Assembly: GCA_001314545.1 (NCBI GenBank) | Contig: LIHN01000021.1 | Span: 124,001-188,000, forward strand | Reading direction: 5' to 3' | Length of the DNA: 64,000 bases | Source of the DNA: Bacteroidetes bacterium HLUCCA01 | GTDB lineage: Bacteria; Bacteroidota; Rhodothermia; Balneolales; HLUCCA01 | Shown here: piece after piece, positions 26,792 to 35,376 of the stretch | Layout of the letters: every line of letters starts with the position of its first letter | Numbering within the stretch: position 1 is the stretch's first letter | Position numbers and translations under genes: made by a program | The notes under the pieces: generated by a model | What the model was told of the DNA's origin: nothing | The model's input: only the letters and a program-made list of their open reading frames with translations | Database searches by the model: none

Positions 26792-27021
26792 GGCACGTAG
26801 AGTCGGGCAAAGCCTTCCGACAAAAACCCGGGATTATGCACCTGAACATGGGTGATTTCGCTCTCGATGAGGTAGTTTACCCGTTGCTGCATCATGCCGT
26901 TGATCATACCGACGGTAACCACGCCGGCCCAGAGCCCGACCGTGATGGCAGCCAGCAGTACGCCGCTGCGGGCGGGCTTCCTCCAGATGTTTCTCCATGA
27001 TAAAATAAAGAGGGTTTTCAT
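26782..27021 (-). pseudogene. N-terminal fragment of a second FtsX/LolC-type ABC permease
   Basis: 79 codons: ILSWRNIWRKPARSGVLLAA is the first membrane helix of the MacB/LolC family, continuing to ITHVQVHNPGFLSEGF, then the frame breaks at a junction with the ATPase tail. Family members have about 400 residues, so roughly 320 are missing together with most of the ATPase gene. The start overlaps the upstream permease stop by 4 bp. Confidence 0.8.
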
Positions 27022-27732
27022 GATCGTGCGGCCTCCAATACGTTTAAACGGTAGATTTTAAGCAGCGGAAACAGGAAGACCACCACGGCAATCAGGAAGA
27101 CAAAAAACGCCTGGGTATAGAACAAATCGGGCGCGAACGACATGGGAATGACCGGATCGAAACCCATTTCCAGCACGGTTTCAGCGGAACTGCCCGTCAG
27201 GTGAATCGGATCAATCAGCTTGAGGATGGTCCATGAAAGGGCGATGCCGCCGACGGCACCGATACTGCTGATAAACAGGGTCTCCAGCAGTATCACCATC
27301 GACAAGCTGCCGCGTTTCATGCCCACCGAAAGCAGCACGCCAAACTCGCGAAGGCGCTCCATGGTCATAGTGAGCACCGTGCCCCAGAAGCCAAATCCAA
27401 TCACGATGTACAAGATGACCGCCAGCAGCCGGGGCATGGCCATATCCATCTCCATGAGATCCAGGATTTCGGGCAGCAATTCGGGCCAGGTGTACACCAC
27501 CAGCTCGGTGCCGTCCAGTTCGCGGCGCAGCGATGCGGCCACGGCGTCGGTCTGGCGCGCCTGCGAGGGATTGATGAGCAGGGCGGTGATATGGTCTTCG
27601 GCGGAGAGCAGAAACTGGGCCACATCCAACGGCATGAATACCGCGGTGTTGTTCATCTCCATCACCGGCGGTGATGAGGGTGCGGCGACGGTTACGCCAG
27701 AGGTTTCGCCAGGCGAGTTTGAGGTACATCAT
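27018..27732 (-). pseudogene. First FtsX/LolC-type ABC permease, internally deleted and frameshifted
   Basis: The ATG at 27732 gives the family start (MMYLKLAWRNLWRNRRRTLI) in one frame. After about 21 codons the homology jumps to another frame, beginning MEMNNTAVFMPLDVAQFLLS, and continues through the last three membrane helices to RLNVLEAARS. The periplasmic domain between helix 1 and this point (some 150-200 residues in the family) is gone. An internal start at 27665 could still make a C-terminal fragment of 215 residues. Confidence 0.8.
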
Positions 27733-27870
27733 GGCGATGTGCGTTGGGTGTGTGTAAGTGGATGGCCGAATTTTCCGGCCATCTCCGGGTTTGGATTATT
27801 TCGGGTTGTGGGAGATTTTAGGGTTTATGTCCGGTGTAGGCAGCTATCCGGATTTCAGGTGTTATCCGGG

Positions 27871-28671
27871 TTAAGGACGCATGCGCTGCATGTTGGCACG
27901 CGAGAAAAAGGAGGCGTCGAGGTCGACGTCAAAGTCGATGGTATGTTGGGTGAGGATGGTGCGTTCGTTCGACTTCCCGGCGGGTGTTACGGTGATGCGG
28001 GTCGGTACCCGCCGGTTGCCGAAGGACTTGATTTCGTCCATTTCCATGGTGGTGACCCGATGGTCGCGCTGATCGTAATTTTCGATACGCAGCTGAATGT
28101 AGTCCTCCGCGGCGACCCACATCAGCACTTTGCCCCATACTACCGGGGTGTCAGGTTTGGGGATGAGTTCTATCACGTAGGCTTGCTGACCGTTGTAGGT
28201 TTCGGTGCGCAGCAGACGGTGTTCGAAATCCCTCACCGGGTCGGACTCACGTACGAGGTCGTCGTTGGTAAAGTCGGATCCCATCCAGGATTGTGCCATC
28301 ATCGACGAGGGTAATCGCGTGGTGCGGTCTATTCGGGGGTCGTAATTCCAGATGTCGTTGCCGCGCATCAGGAAAGCCGTACCCTGATCGCGCGCAGGTG
28401 CAGTAATGATGATGAGGGAGTGGTCGGTGCCCATGTGCCAGGAGCGCATGGAAACTTCGCGGCTGTAGCGGGGACGTTCAATGGTCATGGTCATTTCCGC
28501 GTATTGTCGCTCGCCGCGCATGGCTTCTTCCATGTTGCGGATGATTTCGGTGGGGTTGGGGTCGGAGTCGGGTGCTGTTTCGGATGTAATGCCGTTACGG
28601 TTGACGGATGCCGTGGTCACATCAACGCACACCATCAATGCCGATAAAAGAAGGATGTATGCATAGTTCAT
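27871..28671 (-). CDS. LolA-like outer-membrane lipoprotein-sorting protein
   Basis: 266 aa with a signal peptide (YAYILLLSALMVCVDVTTAS). The mature part has the LolA-like fold pattern: IIRNMEEAMRGERQYAEMTM, FLMRGNDIWNYDPRIDRTTR, WGKVLMWVAAEDYIQLRIEN. In Bacteroidota such proteins sit in clusters with two ABC permeases, an ATPase and a barrel, as here. It is the first gene of the cluster, 138 bp upstream of the broken permease; a hairpin (GATGGCCG/CGGCCATC, 27761-27783) lies in the gap. It looks intact. Confidence 0.8.
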   Translation of the reverse strand: MNYAYILLLSALMVCVDVTTASVNRNGITSETAPDSDPNPTEIIRNMEEAMRGERQYAEMTMTIERPRYSREVSMRSWHMGTDHSLIIITAPARDQGTAFLMRGNDIWNYDPRIDRTTRLPSSMMAQSWMGSDFTNDDLVRESDPVRDFEHRLLRTETYNGQQAYVIELIPKPDTPVVWGKVLMWVAAEDYIQLRIENYDQRDHRVTTMEMDEIKSFGNRRVPTRITVTPAGKSNERTILTQHTIDFDVDLDASFFSRANMQRMRP

Positions 28672-28813
28672 GGCTTCCTGTGTTAGGTGTTTTGGGGGTC
28701 GCGATCGTTGATATAGCAGTCTCTTCCGTTTCCCATTTGGTTAGAACCTGCTCAACTTCGCTGCCAAACCATTTTTTAAAACTATACATTTCGAGGGACA
28801 TTTGATGTAAGCA

Positions 28814-28866
28814 AAAATGTACATACATTACACATGTTCGCAATTGGCGTACATTTTCGTACATTT
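28814..28866. promoter_or_regulatory. GTACATTT repeats at the higBA promoter
   Basis: AAAATGTAC at 28814-28822 and its inverse GTACATTTT at 28849-28857, plus a direct copy GTACATTT at 28859-28866, lie within 65 bp of the higB ATG. The arrangement suits binding by the HigA helix-turn-helix protein for autoregulation; binding is inferred. Confidence 0.55.
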
Positions 28867-28877
28867 ATCATAACACT

Positions 28878-29222
28878 ATGCGCGTTAACCTAATCAAGGA
28901 AGTTACGATTCGAAAATTCGCACAGAAACATGCCCCCTCTGCTAACGCTTTCGCAAATTGGATTTTCACAATAAAAAATGCAGACTGGAAATTCCCGGAA
29001 GATGTTAAGAAGACGTTTAATTCGGCATACTTTTTGGGTCAAAGCAGTCGTAAGATTGTATTTGACGTAGGAGGGAATAAGTATCGTGTTATATGCTCAT
29101 ATCATTTTGGTGTGAACAATGTATTTCCTTTCGTTAGCTGGATTGGTACGCATGCCGAGTACACGGAGCTATGTAAAAGAGGGGAACAGTTTGAAGCTGA
29201 AAATTTTCAAAACTATGTATAG
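28878..29222 (+). CDS. higB: HigB-type mRNA interferase toxin
   Basis: 114 aa. RKFAQKHAPSANAFANWIFT, FDVGGNKYRVICSYHF and FPFVSWIGTHAEY match the HigB_toxin family (RelE fold), which cleaves mRNA on the ribosome. The conserved basic residues (K52-like R and R69-type in NKYRVI) and the C-terminal GTHAEYTEL are present. Length is typical. It lies 6 bp upstream of higA, in the toxin-first order characteristic of higBA. Confidence 0.88.
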   Translation: MRVNLIKEVTIRKFAQKHAPSANAFANWIFTIKNADWKFPEDVKKTFNSAYFLGQSSRKIVFDVGGNKYRVICSYHFGVNNVFPFVSWIGTHAEYTELCKRGEQFEAENFQNYV

Positions 29223-29228
29223 AAAACC

Positions 29229-29654
29229 ATGAGCGACTTAAAATACAGCGTAATAAAAGACATCGAACAGTATTACACCTACTGTAAAACATTAGAGACC
29301 CTGCTGGTTGAGGAAGGTGAGTCTGTACATAATCAGGATGAAATTGAACTGCTCACACTGCTAATCAAAACCTGGGATAAGCAGGATAGCAGCGAAGCAA
29401 CGATAGATCCCGTTACTTTTTTAAAGCAACTGATGGAAACAAATGGCTTGTCACAAAATCAACTGGCTGAAATAGCGGGCGTCGGGAAAAGCTATATGTC
29501 TGAAATTCTGAACTACAAGAAATATATGTCCAGGGATATCATTCGGATACTAGCCCGGCATTTCAGCGTGCAACAGGAAGCACTCAATAAAACCTATGAA
29601 CTAACTGGTAGATCAAAAACATTGCGGGACAAAAAGCGTCACCAAACTGCCTGA
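29229..29654 (+). CDS. higA: HigA-type antitoxin with helix-turn-helix
   Basis: 141 aa. An N-terminal helical toxin-binding part precedes an HTH_XRE-like domain at about 77-127 (LSQNQLAEIAGVGKSYMSEI, NYKKYMSRDIIRILARHFSV). The order and 6-bp spacing after higB fit a functional module. Both genes are AT-richer than their neighbours, consistent with horizontal acquisition. Confidence 0.87.
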   Translation: MSDLKYSVIKDIEQYYTYCKTLETLLVEEGESVHNQDEIELLTLLIKTWDKQDSSEATIDPVTFLKQLMETNGLSQNQLAEIAGVGKSYMSEILNYKKYMSRDIIRILARHFSVQQEALNKTYELTGRSKTLRDKKRHQTA

Positions 29655-29741
29655 GTCTGAGCGCAATGAGTACTGACCGTCTACCTGCTCAGCACACTAT
29701 CTAACCAATAAGCGCGCCCGGCACACCAGACCGTATGTCCT

Positions 29742-30110
29742 TTAACACACCCCGTCCGGACCGCACACGTCCCCGTCGGTTCCGGCCACGGTTACGGGTT
29801 TCATCTCGTCCCTAACTTTCTCCAGGACCTGCATAAAAATCGATATTGGCTGGGCTCCCGAAACCGCATACTTCTGATTCACCACGAAGAACGGAACCCC
29901 CTGGATCCCGAGTCGTTGTGCGGTCATACTATCGGCATCAATCTCTTTTTCGAGGGCTGCATCCCCCAGGGCTTCCCGGATGACGGCCTGGTCGAGTCCC
30001 GCCTGTGCGGCAACATCCACCAGATAGTCGGTACGGTCGATGTAGCAAAACGGACAAACGACGTCAGACCAGATGTCGATTTCGATGGGAGCAGCTTGGG
30101 ATGGTTTCAT
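29742..30110 (-). pseudogene. FrnE/DsbA-type disulfide oxidoreductase with an in-frame internal deletion
   Basis: From ATG 30110 the reading frame encodes 122 aa, against about 210-240 for the family. The N-terminus is complete (IEIDIWSDVVCPFCYI, CPFC at 19-22) and so is the C-terminus (TAQRLGIQGVPFFVVNQKYA with the cis-Pro loop, AVSGAQP, CGPDGVC end). Between FCYI and DYLVDVAAQAGLD about 100 residues of the helical insertion domain and part of the thioredoxin core are missing. The frame is kept, but a working fold is unlikely. Confidence 0.75.
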
Positions 30111-30166
30111 AGCAGCAGGCTTGGGCGTGAATAGGATGGATGATGTCACGGGTAAGTTACGGGAAT

Positions 30167-31669
30167 TTACCAAACCCCGTAACGCAGCGTGACGCCCGTC
30201 ATGCCGAAACTGATATCGCTGCTGGTGAGGTCGCCCAGCGGATGTTTCGTGAAAAGCTCAATGGCAATGGCATTTCGTCCGGGACGAAACGCGTACATGA
30301 CCGACACGTTCAGCAGCCGGCCGGCATCCACCCGTTGAAAAGCCCCTGTCGTACTGCGAGTTTCGTAGCTTTCTACCGATGCGTTGGTCCAGACGCTGCC
30401 TTCGGTACCGGCTAACACCTCCCCTCCGTATCGGAATCCCTCCGCCACCGACGACTCGTTCAGGTAGACCATAGATGAAACCCCGGCGGCAATGGATAGT
30501 CCCCGTCCTGCCTGACGATACACCTCGAAAACTCCCTGCAGCGGGATTTCAAAAGCCAGCAAATTATAGCGTGTTTCGGTGGTAATGCGGGCATTAACTT
30601 CGCCGGCACGCGATGGAATAGCACTGACTTGCTGATCCACATCCGGATTGGCGGTTGCGAACTGATTATACGCGAGGAGTCCGCCGGTGGAAAGGCTGAT
30701 GCGACGGGTGATCTGCCAGTGACGCAAGGCTCCGGCTGTGAACCCGATTCCATCGGTACCACCTTGAGCGGTATGCGTGGTGTTGGTCCCCATCACGAGG
30801 GAGGCGCGGTTGCGGGATGCAGACCCTGGTGAGCGCAGCTCGTGGGTTTCATAGCTTTCGGGAGGGGCAGCAGCTAACGCTGTTCGGAGAGGGCCTTCGG
30901 TGAGCGGATATTCGTTTTGAGGGATGTCGGCTTCGGCCGGTGCCTCGCGAAGCGTGTCGGTTGTTGCTGGATGCAGATTCTGAGCGATGATGTTTTCGCG
31001 AAGAGTATCGGTCGGCACGGAACGGTGGCCCTGTGCAATTGCATCATCACGTTGGGGATCTGCCTGTACGGGATGCAGATTTTGTGTAAGGTCATTTTCA
31101 GGATGGAGGGATTCATCGAGGGAATCGTCCTGCGCTGCAAATAACTGCGCCACATGGTCCGGACTACCCGGGGGAGCATCCGTGACGGTGCTATTCGTGA
31201 CCGTTTCGTCCGGCGCAGAACCAGCCGGAACAGTACCACCCGAGACAGAGCTACTTCCAACATCGCCTCCTGATACCGCACTTTCCGGAACCACAGCGCC
31301 ATTCGGAACCGATTCGCTCGAGACAGTACCATCCGAAGCAGTACCACCGGATACTGTACTTTCCGGAACCACAGCGCCATTCGGAGCAGCGCCGCTCGTG
31401 ACCGTTTCGTTAGGACCTGCAACACCACTCGCAACACCGCCTCCCGGAGCGCCTCCCTCCCGCCAATCCAATCCGTAATACCCCATCACAGCCAGAACGC
31501 CCAAAGCCAGTACGAGCCCGGCCGCCATCCGCATCCAACCCGGAAACCTCGCAGCACCCCTGTTCAGCGACTGCTCCAGTCGAGCCAACGCTGCCGGATC
31601 AACCTCCTCATGGTAGGCATCAAAGACCTCCCGCACCGAGTCGGCAAAACGCTCATCGAACGGTTTCAT
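30167..31669 (-). CDS. Anti-sigma-like membrane protein with repeat linker and C-terminal barrel
   Basis: 500 aa. Residues 1-43 are a short cytoplasmic part (FADSVREVFDAYHEEVDPAA), 46-65 a membrane helix (MRMAAGLVLALGVLAVMGYY), 70-280 a low-complexity linker with internal repeats (NGAVVPES-VSGG twice, 26 residues apart; AQNLHP/DTLRE units), and 285-500 a beta-barrel-like domain (ISLSTGGLLAYNQF, SDISFGMTGVTLRYGVW). It overlaps the ECF sigma gene by 4 bp and is presumably its anti-sigma partner spanning to the outer membrane. The linker DNA also shows the repeats. Confidence 0.75.
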   Translation of the reverse strand: MKPFDERFADSVREVFDAYHEEVDPAALARLEQSLNRGAARFPGWMRMAAGLVLALGVLAVMGYYGLDWREGGAPGGGVASGVAGPNETVTSGAAPNGAVVPESTVSGGTASDGTVSSESVPNGAVVPESAVSGGDVGSSSVSGGTVPAGSAPDETVTNSTVTDAPPGSPDHVAQLFAAQDDSLDESLHPENDLTQNLHPVQADPQRDDAIAQGHRSVPTDTLRENIIAQNLHPATTDTLREAPAEADIPQNEYPLTEGPLRTALAAAPPESYETHELRSPGSASRNRASLVMGTNTTHTAQGGTDGIGFTAGALRHWQITRRISLSTGGLLAYNQFATANPDVDQQVSAIPSRAGEVNARITTETRYNLLAFEIPLQGVFEVYRQAGRGLSIAAGVSSMVYLNESSVAEGFRYGGEVLAGTEGSVWTNASVESYETRSTTGAFQRVDAGRLLNVSVMYAFRPGRNAIAIELFTKHPLGDLTSSDISFGMTGVTLRYGVW

Positions 31670-32208
31670 GATCGCCCTCCGAATTGGTTGATGTACAAAT
31701 ATTGCAGCCGTTGCCGGGCGCGGGTCAGATTCGAACGCGATGTGCCCGGCGAGATGTCGAGCAGTCCGCCGATTTCATCGTGACTATATCCTTCTACCTC
31801 AAAAAGGTTGAAGACCAGGCGTTGCATGGGTGGCAGCTGGTCGAATAATCGGATGATGTCTTCGGCGTTGAGCTGCAGCTCCTGGGTTGCCTGATATTCG
31901 GTTTCGGGTACATCCTGATCGGTAAGCATGTGTGTATGATACCGGCGCGCAGCGCGGTAATGGTCGAGCGCAGTGTTCACCAAAATGCGACGAAACCAGG
32001 CTTTGAAGGGCCGTTCGGAGTCGTATCGATCGATATGTTCGAATACTTTCATGAAGGCATCATTTACCATTTCCAGCGCCTCCTCCCGATGGAAGGCATA
32101 ACGCAGGCAAACCGACATAGCAAAGGCATAGTACCTTGTAAAAAGGTCTTTCTGGTGCTTTGGGGACCGTTCCCGGCATCCGTCGATTAACTCCTGATCG
32201 GGGTTCAA
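31666..32208 (-). CDS. ECF-type RNA polymerase sigma factor
   Basis: 180 aa with sigma region 2 (FTRYYAFAMSVCLRYAFHRE, ALEMVNDAFMKVFEHIDRYD, PFKAWFRRILVNTALDHYR) and region 4 (LPPMQRLVFNLFEVEGYSHD, EIGGLLDISPGTSRSNLTRA). Length is standard. It overlaps the downstream anti-sigma-like gene by ATGA. The target regulon is not shown by the sequence. Confidence 0.93.
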   Translation of the reverse strand: MNPDQELIDGCRERSPKHQKDLFTRYYAFAMSVCLRYAFHREEALEMVNDAFMKVFEHIDRYDSERPFKAWFRRILVNTALDHYRAARRYHTHMLTDQDVPETEYQATQELQLNAEDIIRLFDQLPPMQRLVFNLFEVEGYSHDEIGGLLDISPGTSRSNLTRARQRLQYLYINQFGGRS

Positions 32209-32314
32209 TGGGGTGGTTTAGTCGATATCTGGTGCATTGTTTATGATGCATAACCTACTGCCGGCAGCGATCAGGAGCAATAGTTGCGTACTGCGGAGGG
32301 ATGCTTTGCGTACA

Positions 32315-33622
32315 TTATTCAGTGCGGGGATCAACCACATGTCCCATAAACAGCAAGGTGTTGGTCGTTCGCTCACGAATTCCGTACAGGAATGGCCGGT
32401 CGATGACGAAGGTCGGCTTTGTCGGTTCGGGTCCCACACTTTCAACCCGGATCCCTATGGTCGTAATGGCCGCGGCCTCCGTACCTTCTTCGTTCACGTC
32501 GATGTAGGAGTCCTGCTTCACGAAGCCTACGAATACCGGCGTGTCCGACAAGGCTGAAAAATCGGCCGCTCCTCCCTCAAAGGCCTGTTGCATACCCAAA
32601 TTCTGCAGGGTTTCATTCAGGAAGAAACTGTTTGTGCGGTACTTGAATTTGGGCAGGTACACATCCGCAGCCATCCATTCGTTGGTATTACCAAGCCTGC
32701 GGGTAACCTCCAGCCACTCCTCGCCGTCGAAGGCGTTCATGAAGGATTCAAACGCATGATCATCGGGAATCACAATGACCATGGAAAAGTTGCGTCGACC
32801 ATACGGAAGCTCCACAACGCGGTATCCCTCGCCGGACGTGTAACGCGCGGTCACCTCACCCGACATAGTCGGAACCTGTGCGGTAGAACCATCCAAAAAC
32901 GTAAACGTTCGGTCCTGCGTAGCACTCTCATCAAATTTGTTGGTCCAGTCGCCCTTGTAGTAAATCGCATTCATGAGCACCATCACCAGGTCGGGCGTTA
33001 GCTCATTTAGCACGCTTTCGATAAGGCCGTTGGTGTTATCCGATGCCCATTGATTGATCACATCCACCGAACGGGGATCACTAAAATCGAGGTCCTGTAC
33101 CAGAGCATCAAATTCTGCTTTCAATGCGTCGGTGAAGGCAGGCTTGACATCGAATACGTGGTGATAAAACACGCTGTTGGCCAGACTCAACTTCACGGTT
33201 TTGTCGGCTTCGAGCAGCTGTTTCACGAGGTCGCGGTACACACGGTTGATATCGGCAATATCCAGGTCGGCAGGATACCCGAGCATGTCGCGAATCTGCG
33301 TGTAGGTCTGTCCTTCCGCGCCATTAAGCAGCATGGTGAGGGCCGCCGACGCGCTCAGGGGCGAGAGCATCAGGTTTTTCTGGAGGTTGCCGGAAGCGGC
33401 TTCCATGTAGAAGGACACCCCGAAGCGGTTATTTTCTTCAATCACCTCGGCCGACTGGGGGCTGAGGCTGAACTCAAATGGTTCGGGAACTTCGTCGGCC
33501 TTATTCGCATCACTGATATCACAGGATGCCAGCGTGAATACAGACAGCAACAGGAATAGGACTCCAGAAAGCATGAGCAGCGTTGAACGGTGGCTGCACA
33601 GGTCGGGTGGTGTAGGTTTCAT
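32315..33622 (-). CDS. Serpin lipoprotein (serine protease inhibitor)
   Basis: 435 aa from ATG 33622, with a lipoprotein signal ending LASC. The serpin fold is complete: NLMLSPLSASAALTMLLNGA, LANSVFY, VLMNAIYYKGDWTNKF, FSMVIVIPDD, and the C-terminal FVIDRPFLYGIRERTTNTLL followed by FMGH. The hinge NEEGTEAAAITT is canonical for an inhibitory serpin; by counting from it, the scissile bond falls around Glu-Ser in IGIRVESVG (P1 uncertain by one or two residues). It likely protects cell-surface proteins against external or self-made proteases. Confidence 0.9.
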   Translation of the reverse strand: MKPTPPDLCSHRSTLLMLSGVLFLLLSVFTLASCDISDANKADEVPEPFEFSLSPQSAEVIEENNRFGVSFYMEAASGNLQKNLMLSPLSASAALTMLLNGAEGQTYTQIRDMLGYPADLDIADINRVYRDLVKQLLEADKTVKLSLANSVFYHHVFDVKPAFTDALKAEFDALVQDLDFSDPRSVDVINQWASDNTNGLIESVLNELTPDLVMVLMNAIYYKGDWTNKFDESATQDRTFTFLDGSTAQVPTMSGEVTARYTSGEGYRVVELPYGRRNFSMVIVIPDDHAFESFMNAFDGEEWLEVTRRLGNTNEWMAADVYLPKFKYRTNSFFLNETLQNLGMQQAFEGGAADFSALSDTPVFVGFVKQDSYIDVNEEGTEAAAITTIGIRVESVGPEPTKPTFVIDRPFLYGIRERTTNTLLFMGHVVDPRTE

Positions 33623-33846
33623 GATCAGGAAGTTGAGGTTTGGTGATGGGTATACCTGTAGGTACGCAGACCAGACATCAAACGCTGCAAGAGAACCCAT
33701 ACAATGTATTCATCCGGGAGTCACCAAGCTGAATACCGTACATCAATCCGCTGTTACACCGGCTCAATTACGCACCGGTGGTAATCATCATCTGTAACCA
33801 TAAAACCGTGGTTTATTACAGGTTCATCGGTATCCGACAAGACACA

Positions 33847-35166
33847 CTACTGATTTGAGAACACGCGCGGAGCGACACGAAGCATCACAAAGGCCCAGCT
33901 TTGGTGCGCCTGCGGATTCACCGCGCCTTTCACAGCATTCATGGTATCGGTCTGCAACATAATGGAATACCCGAAAACGAAGGAAGCCGACGGGGCCGGA
34001 CGCCAGGTCGCTACAAAATCCAGCTCGGTGCCCAAATACGAATCCAGCGTCTGGCCCGTGCCGGCATCCACTACGTCGCGATGGGCCATGAACTGATGCA
34101 CGTGCAGCGCCAGGGTCAGATCAGCGCGGGCCGACCAGCTGAGCTTCTGAAATACATCCACCAGTCCTACGTCAAAACCGCCTCCGGGCTGGCGAAAGGC
34201 ATTGCCTACGTGAAAATAGTCCATAAATCCATAAAACTTATGATTGGTGCCATACAAGGGCATAAAGGAGTTGTTCGAGGTGGAACCCGATTCCGACCCC
34301 GATGAAATATCCAGTCCCAGCCCCAGGGTCAGATCATCCAGTTTGCGGGTGGATTCCAGCCCGACCAGCCAGGCAGCCGTTTCGTTACCGGCCGCATCGT
34401 CCCCGGTTTGATAGTATCCCTCGCCCTGCACATTGTACTCACCGAGACGATATTGCATGAAGGTTCCCATTGTCTGCATCCAGGCCATACTTTCATCGGC
34501 CAACTGACGGCCGTCGTTGTGCAGCAGCACACTTACCGAGGCTTCATCGTATTGCTTGTTCACCCAGATAAACTGCATGGTTTTATTGTTGGCGGCCCCA
34601 AGGGGATAAAAATTGTCGATAAGCCTGGCAGGCTCGGCAAAACCGGCCTGGTTCCAGGTCAGGGCGACATCGACGGTGATGCGCAGGGGTGTCAAGGTAT
34701 GGCGAAATAACAGGGCATCGTGGGAGCGACCCTGCTGGGCCCAGTCCAGATTACCCAGAAAACGGGCGTTGTCATAGTTGAGCTGCATCCGGCCGAATCG
34801 CACCAGCCAGGCCTCGTTGAATGCATACTGCGCCCAGGCTTCGTACACATTGCTCAGATTGGCTTCGGTTTTATAAATCTGTCCGTGGTTGCCCCAGATG
34901 CGCACATCCTGCATCACCAGTCGAACCGCAATAGGCGAATCCGTGAAATTGAGCGCCAGACGCGAGCGTTGTTCCACAAACGCCGCCGGATTTTGCCCTT
35001 CCAGGATGGGGGTTTTGAATCCGTTACGAACTTCCAGCCGGGGACGAATCTCCAGGTCGGCGGTGAATTGCTGGGCGATGCTGTCTGTAACGGTTGAGAG
35101 TACTGCGATGAGGGCTGCCAGGGCGATGGCGGCGCTGGTTAGAGGTGTTGCGTGCGTAGGTATCAT
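33847..35166 (-). CDS. Alginate-export-type outer-membrane beta-barrel
   Basis: 439 aa with signal peptide (AALIAVLSTVTDSIAQQ). The mature protein has the pattern of the alginate_exp family (FTADLEIRPRLEVRNGFKTP, LRFGRMQLNYDNARFLGNLD-like). In Bacteroidota such barrels often lie near the nitrite-reductase genes, as here, 210 bp after ccsA in the same direction. The transported solute is unknown; the family name does not imply alginate export. Confidence 0.75.
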   Translation of the reverse strand: MIPTHATPLTSAAIALAALIAVLSTVTDSIAQQFTADLEIRPRLEVRNGFKTPILEGQNPAAFVEQRSRLALNFTDSPIAVRLVMQDVRIWGNHGQIYKTEANLSNVYEAWAQYAFNEAWLVRFGRMQLNYDNARFLGNLDWAQQGRSHDALLFRHTLTPLRITVDVALTWNQAGFAEPARLIDNFYPLGAANNKTMQFIWVNKQYDEASVSVLLHNDGRQLADESMAWMQTMGTFMQYRLGEYNVQGEGYYQTGDDAAGNETAAWLVGLESTRKLDDLTLGLGLDISSGSESGSTSNNSFMPLYGTNHKFYGFMDYFHVGNAFRQPGGGFDVGLVDVFQKLSWSARADLTLALHVHQFMAHRDVVDAGTGQTLDSYLGTELDFVATWRPAPSASFVFGYSIMLQTDTMNAVKGAVNPQAHQSWAFVMLRVAPRVFSNQ

Positions 35167-35303
35167 GAGTAGTTAACGGATAGTGATGCTTGTTGACAGA
35201 ATTCCTGACGGATCTGCGAAGTAGTAGATTTTTTTCCAATGTTGACGCCCCCTGGTCAGGAGCCATTCGCGTATTGGTCCGGCAACCGGTACGCCGGGCT
35301 GCA

Positions 35304-35373
35304 CCAGCAAACGGGGCACCTAAGAACCGTGGACCGTACCAGCAAACGGGGCACCTAAAGACCGGTGGAATGA
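35304..35373. repeat. Tandem duplication of a 35-bp unit
   Basis: The first 20 bases (CCAGCAAACGGGGCACCTAA) recur exactly at 35304 and 35339; the remaining 15 diverge. It lies just after the ccsA stop, in the 210-bp gap before the barrel gene start. Confidence 0.7.
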
Positions 35374-35376
35374 CCT

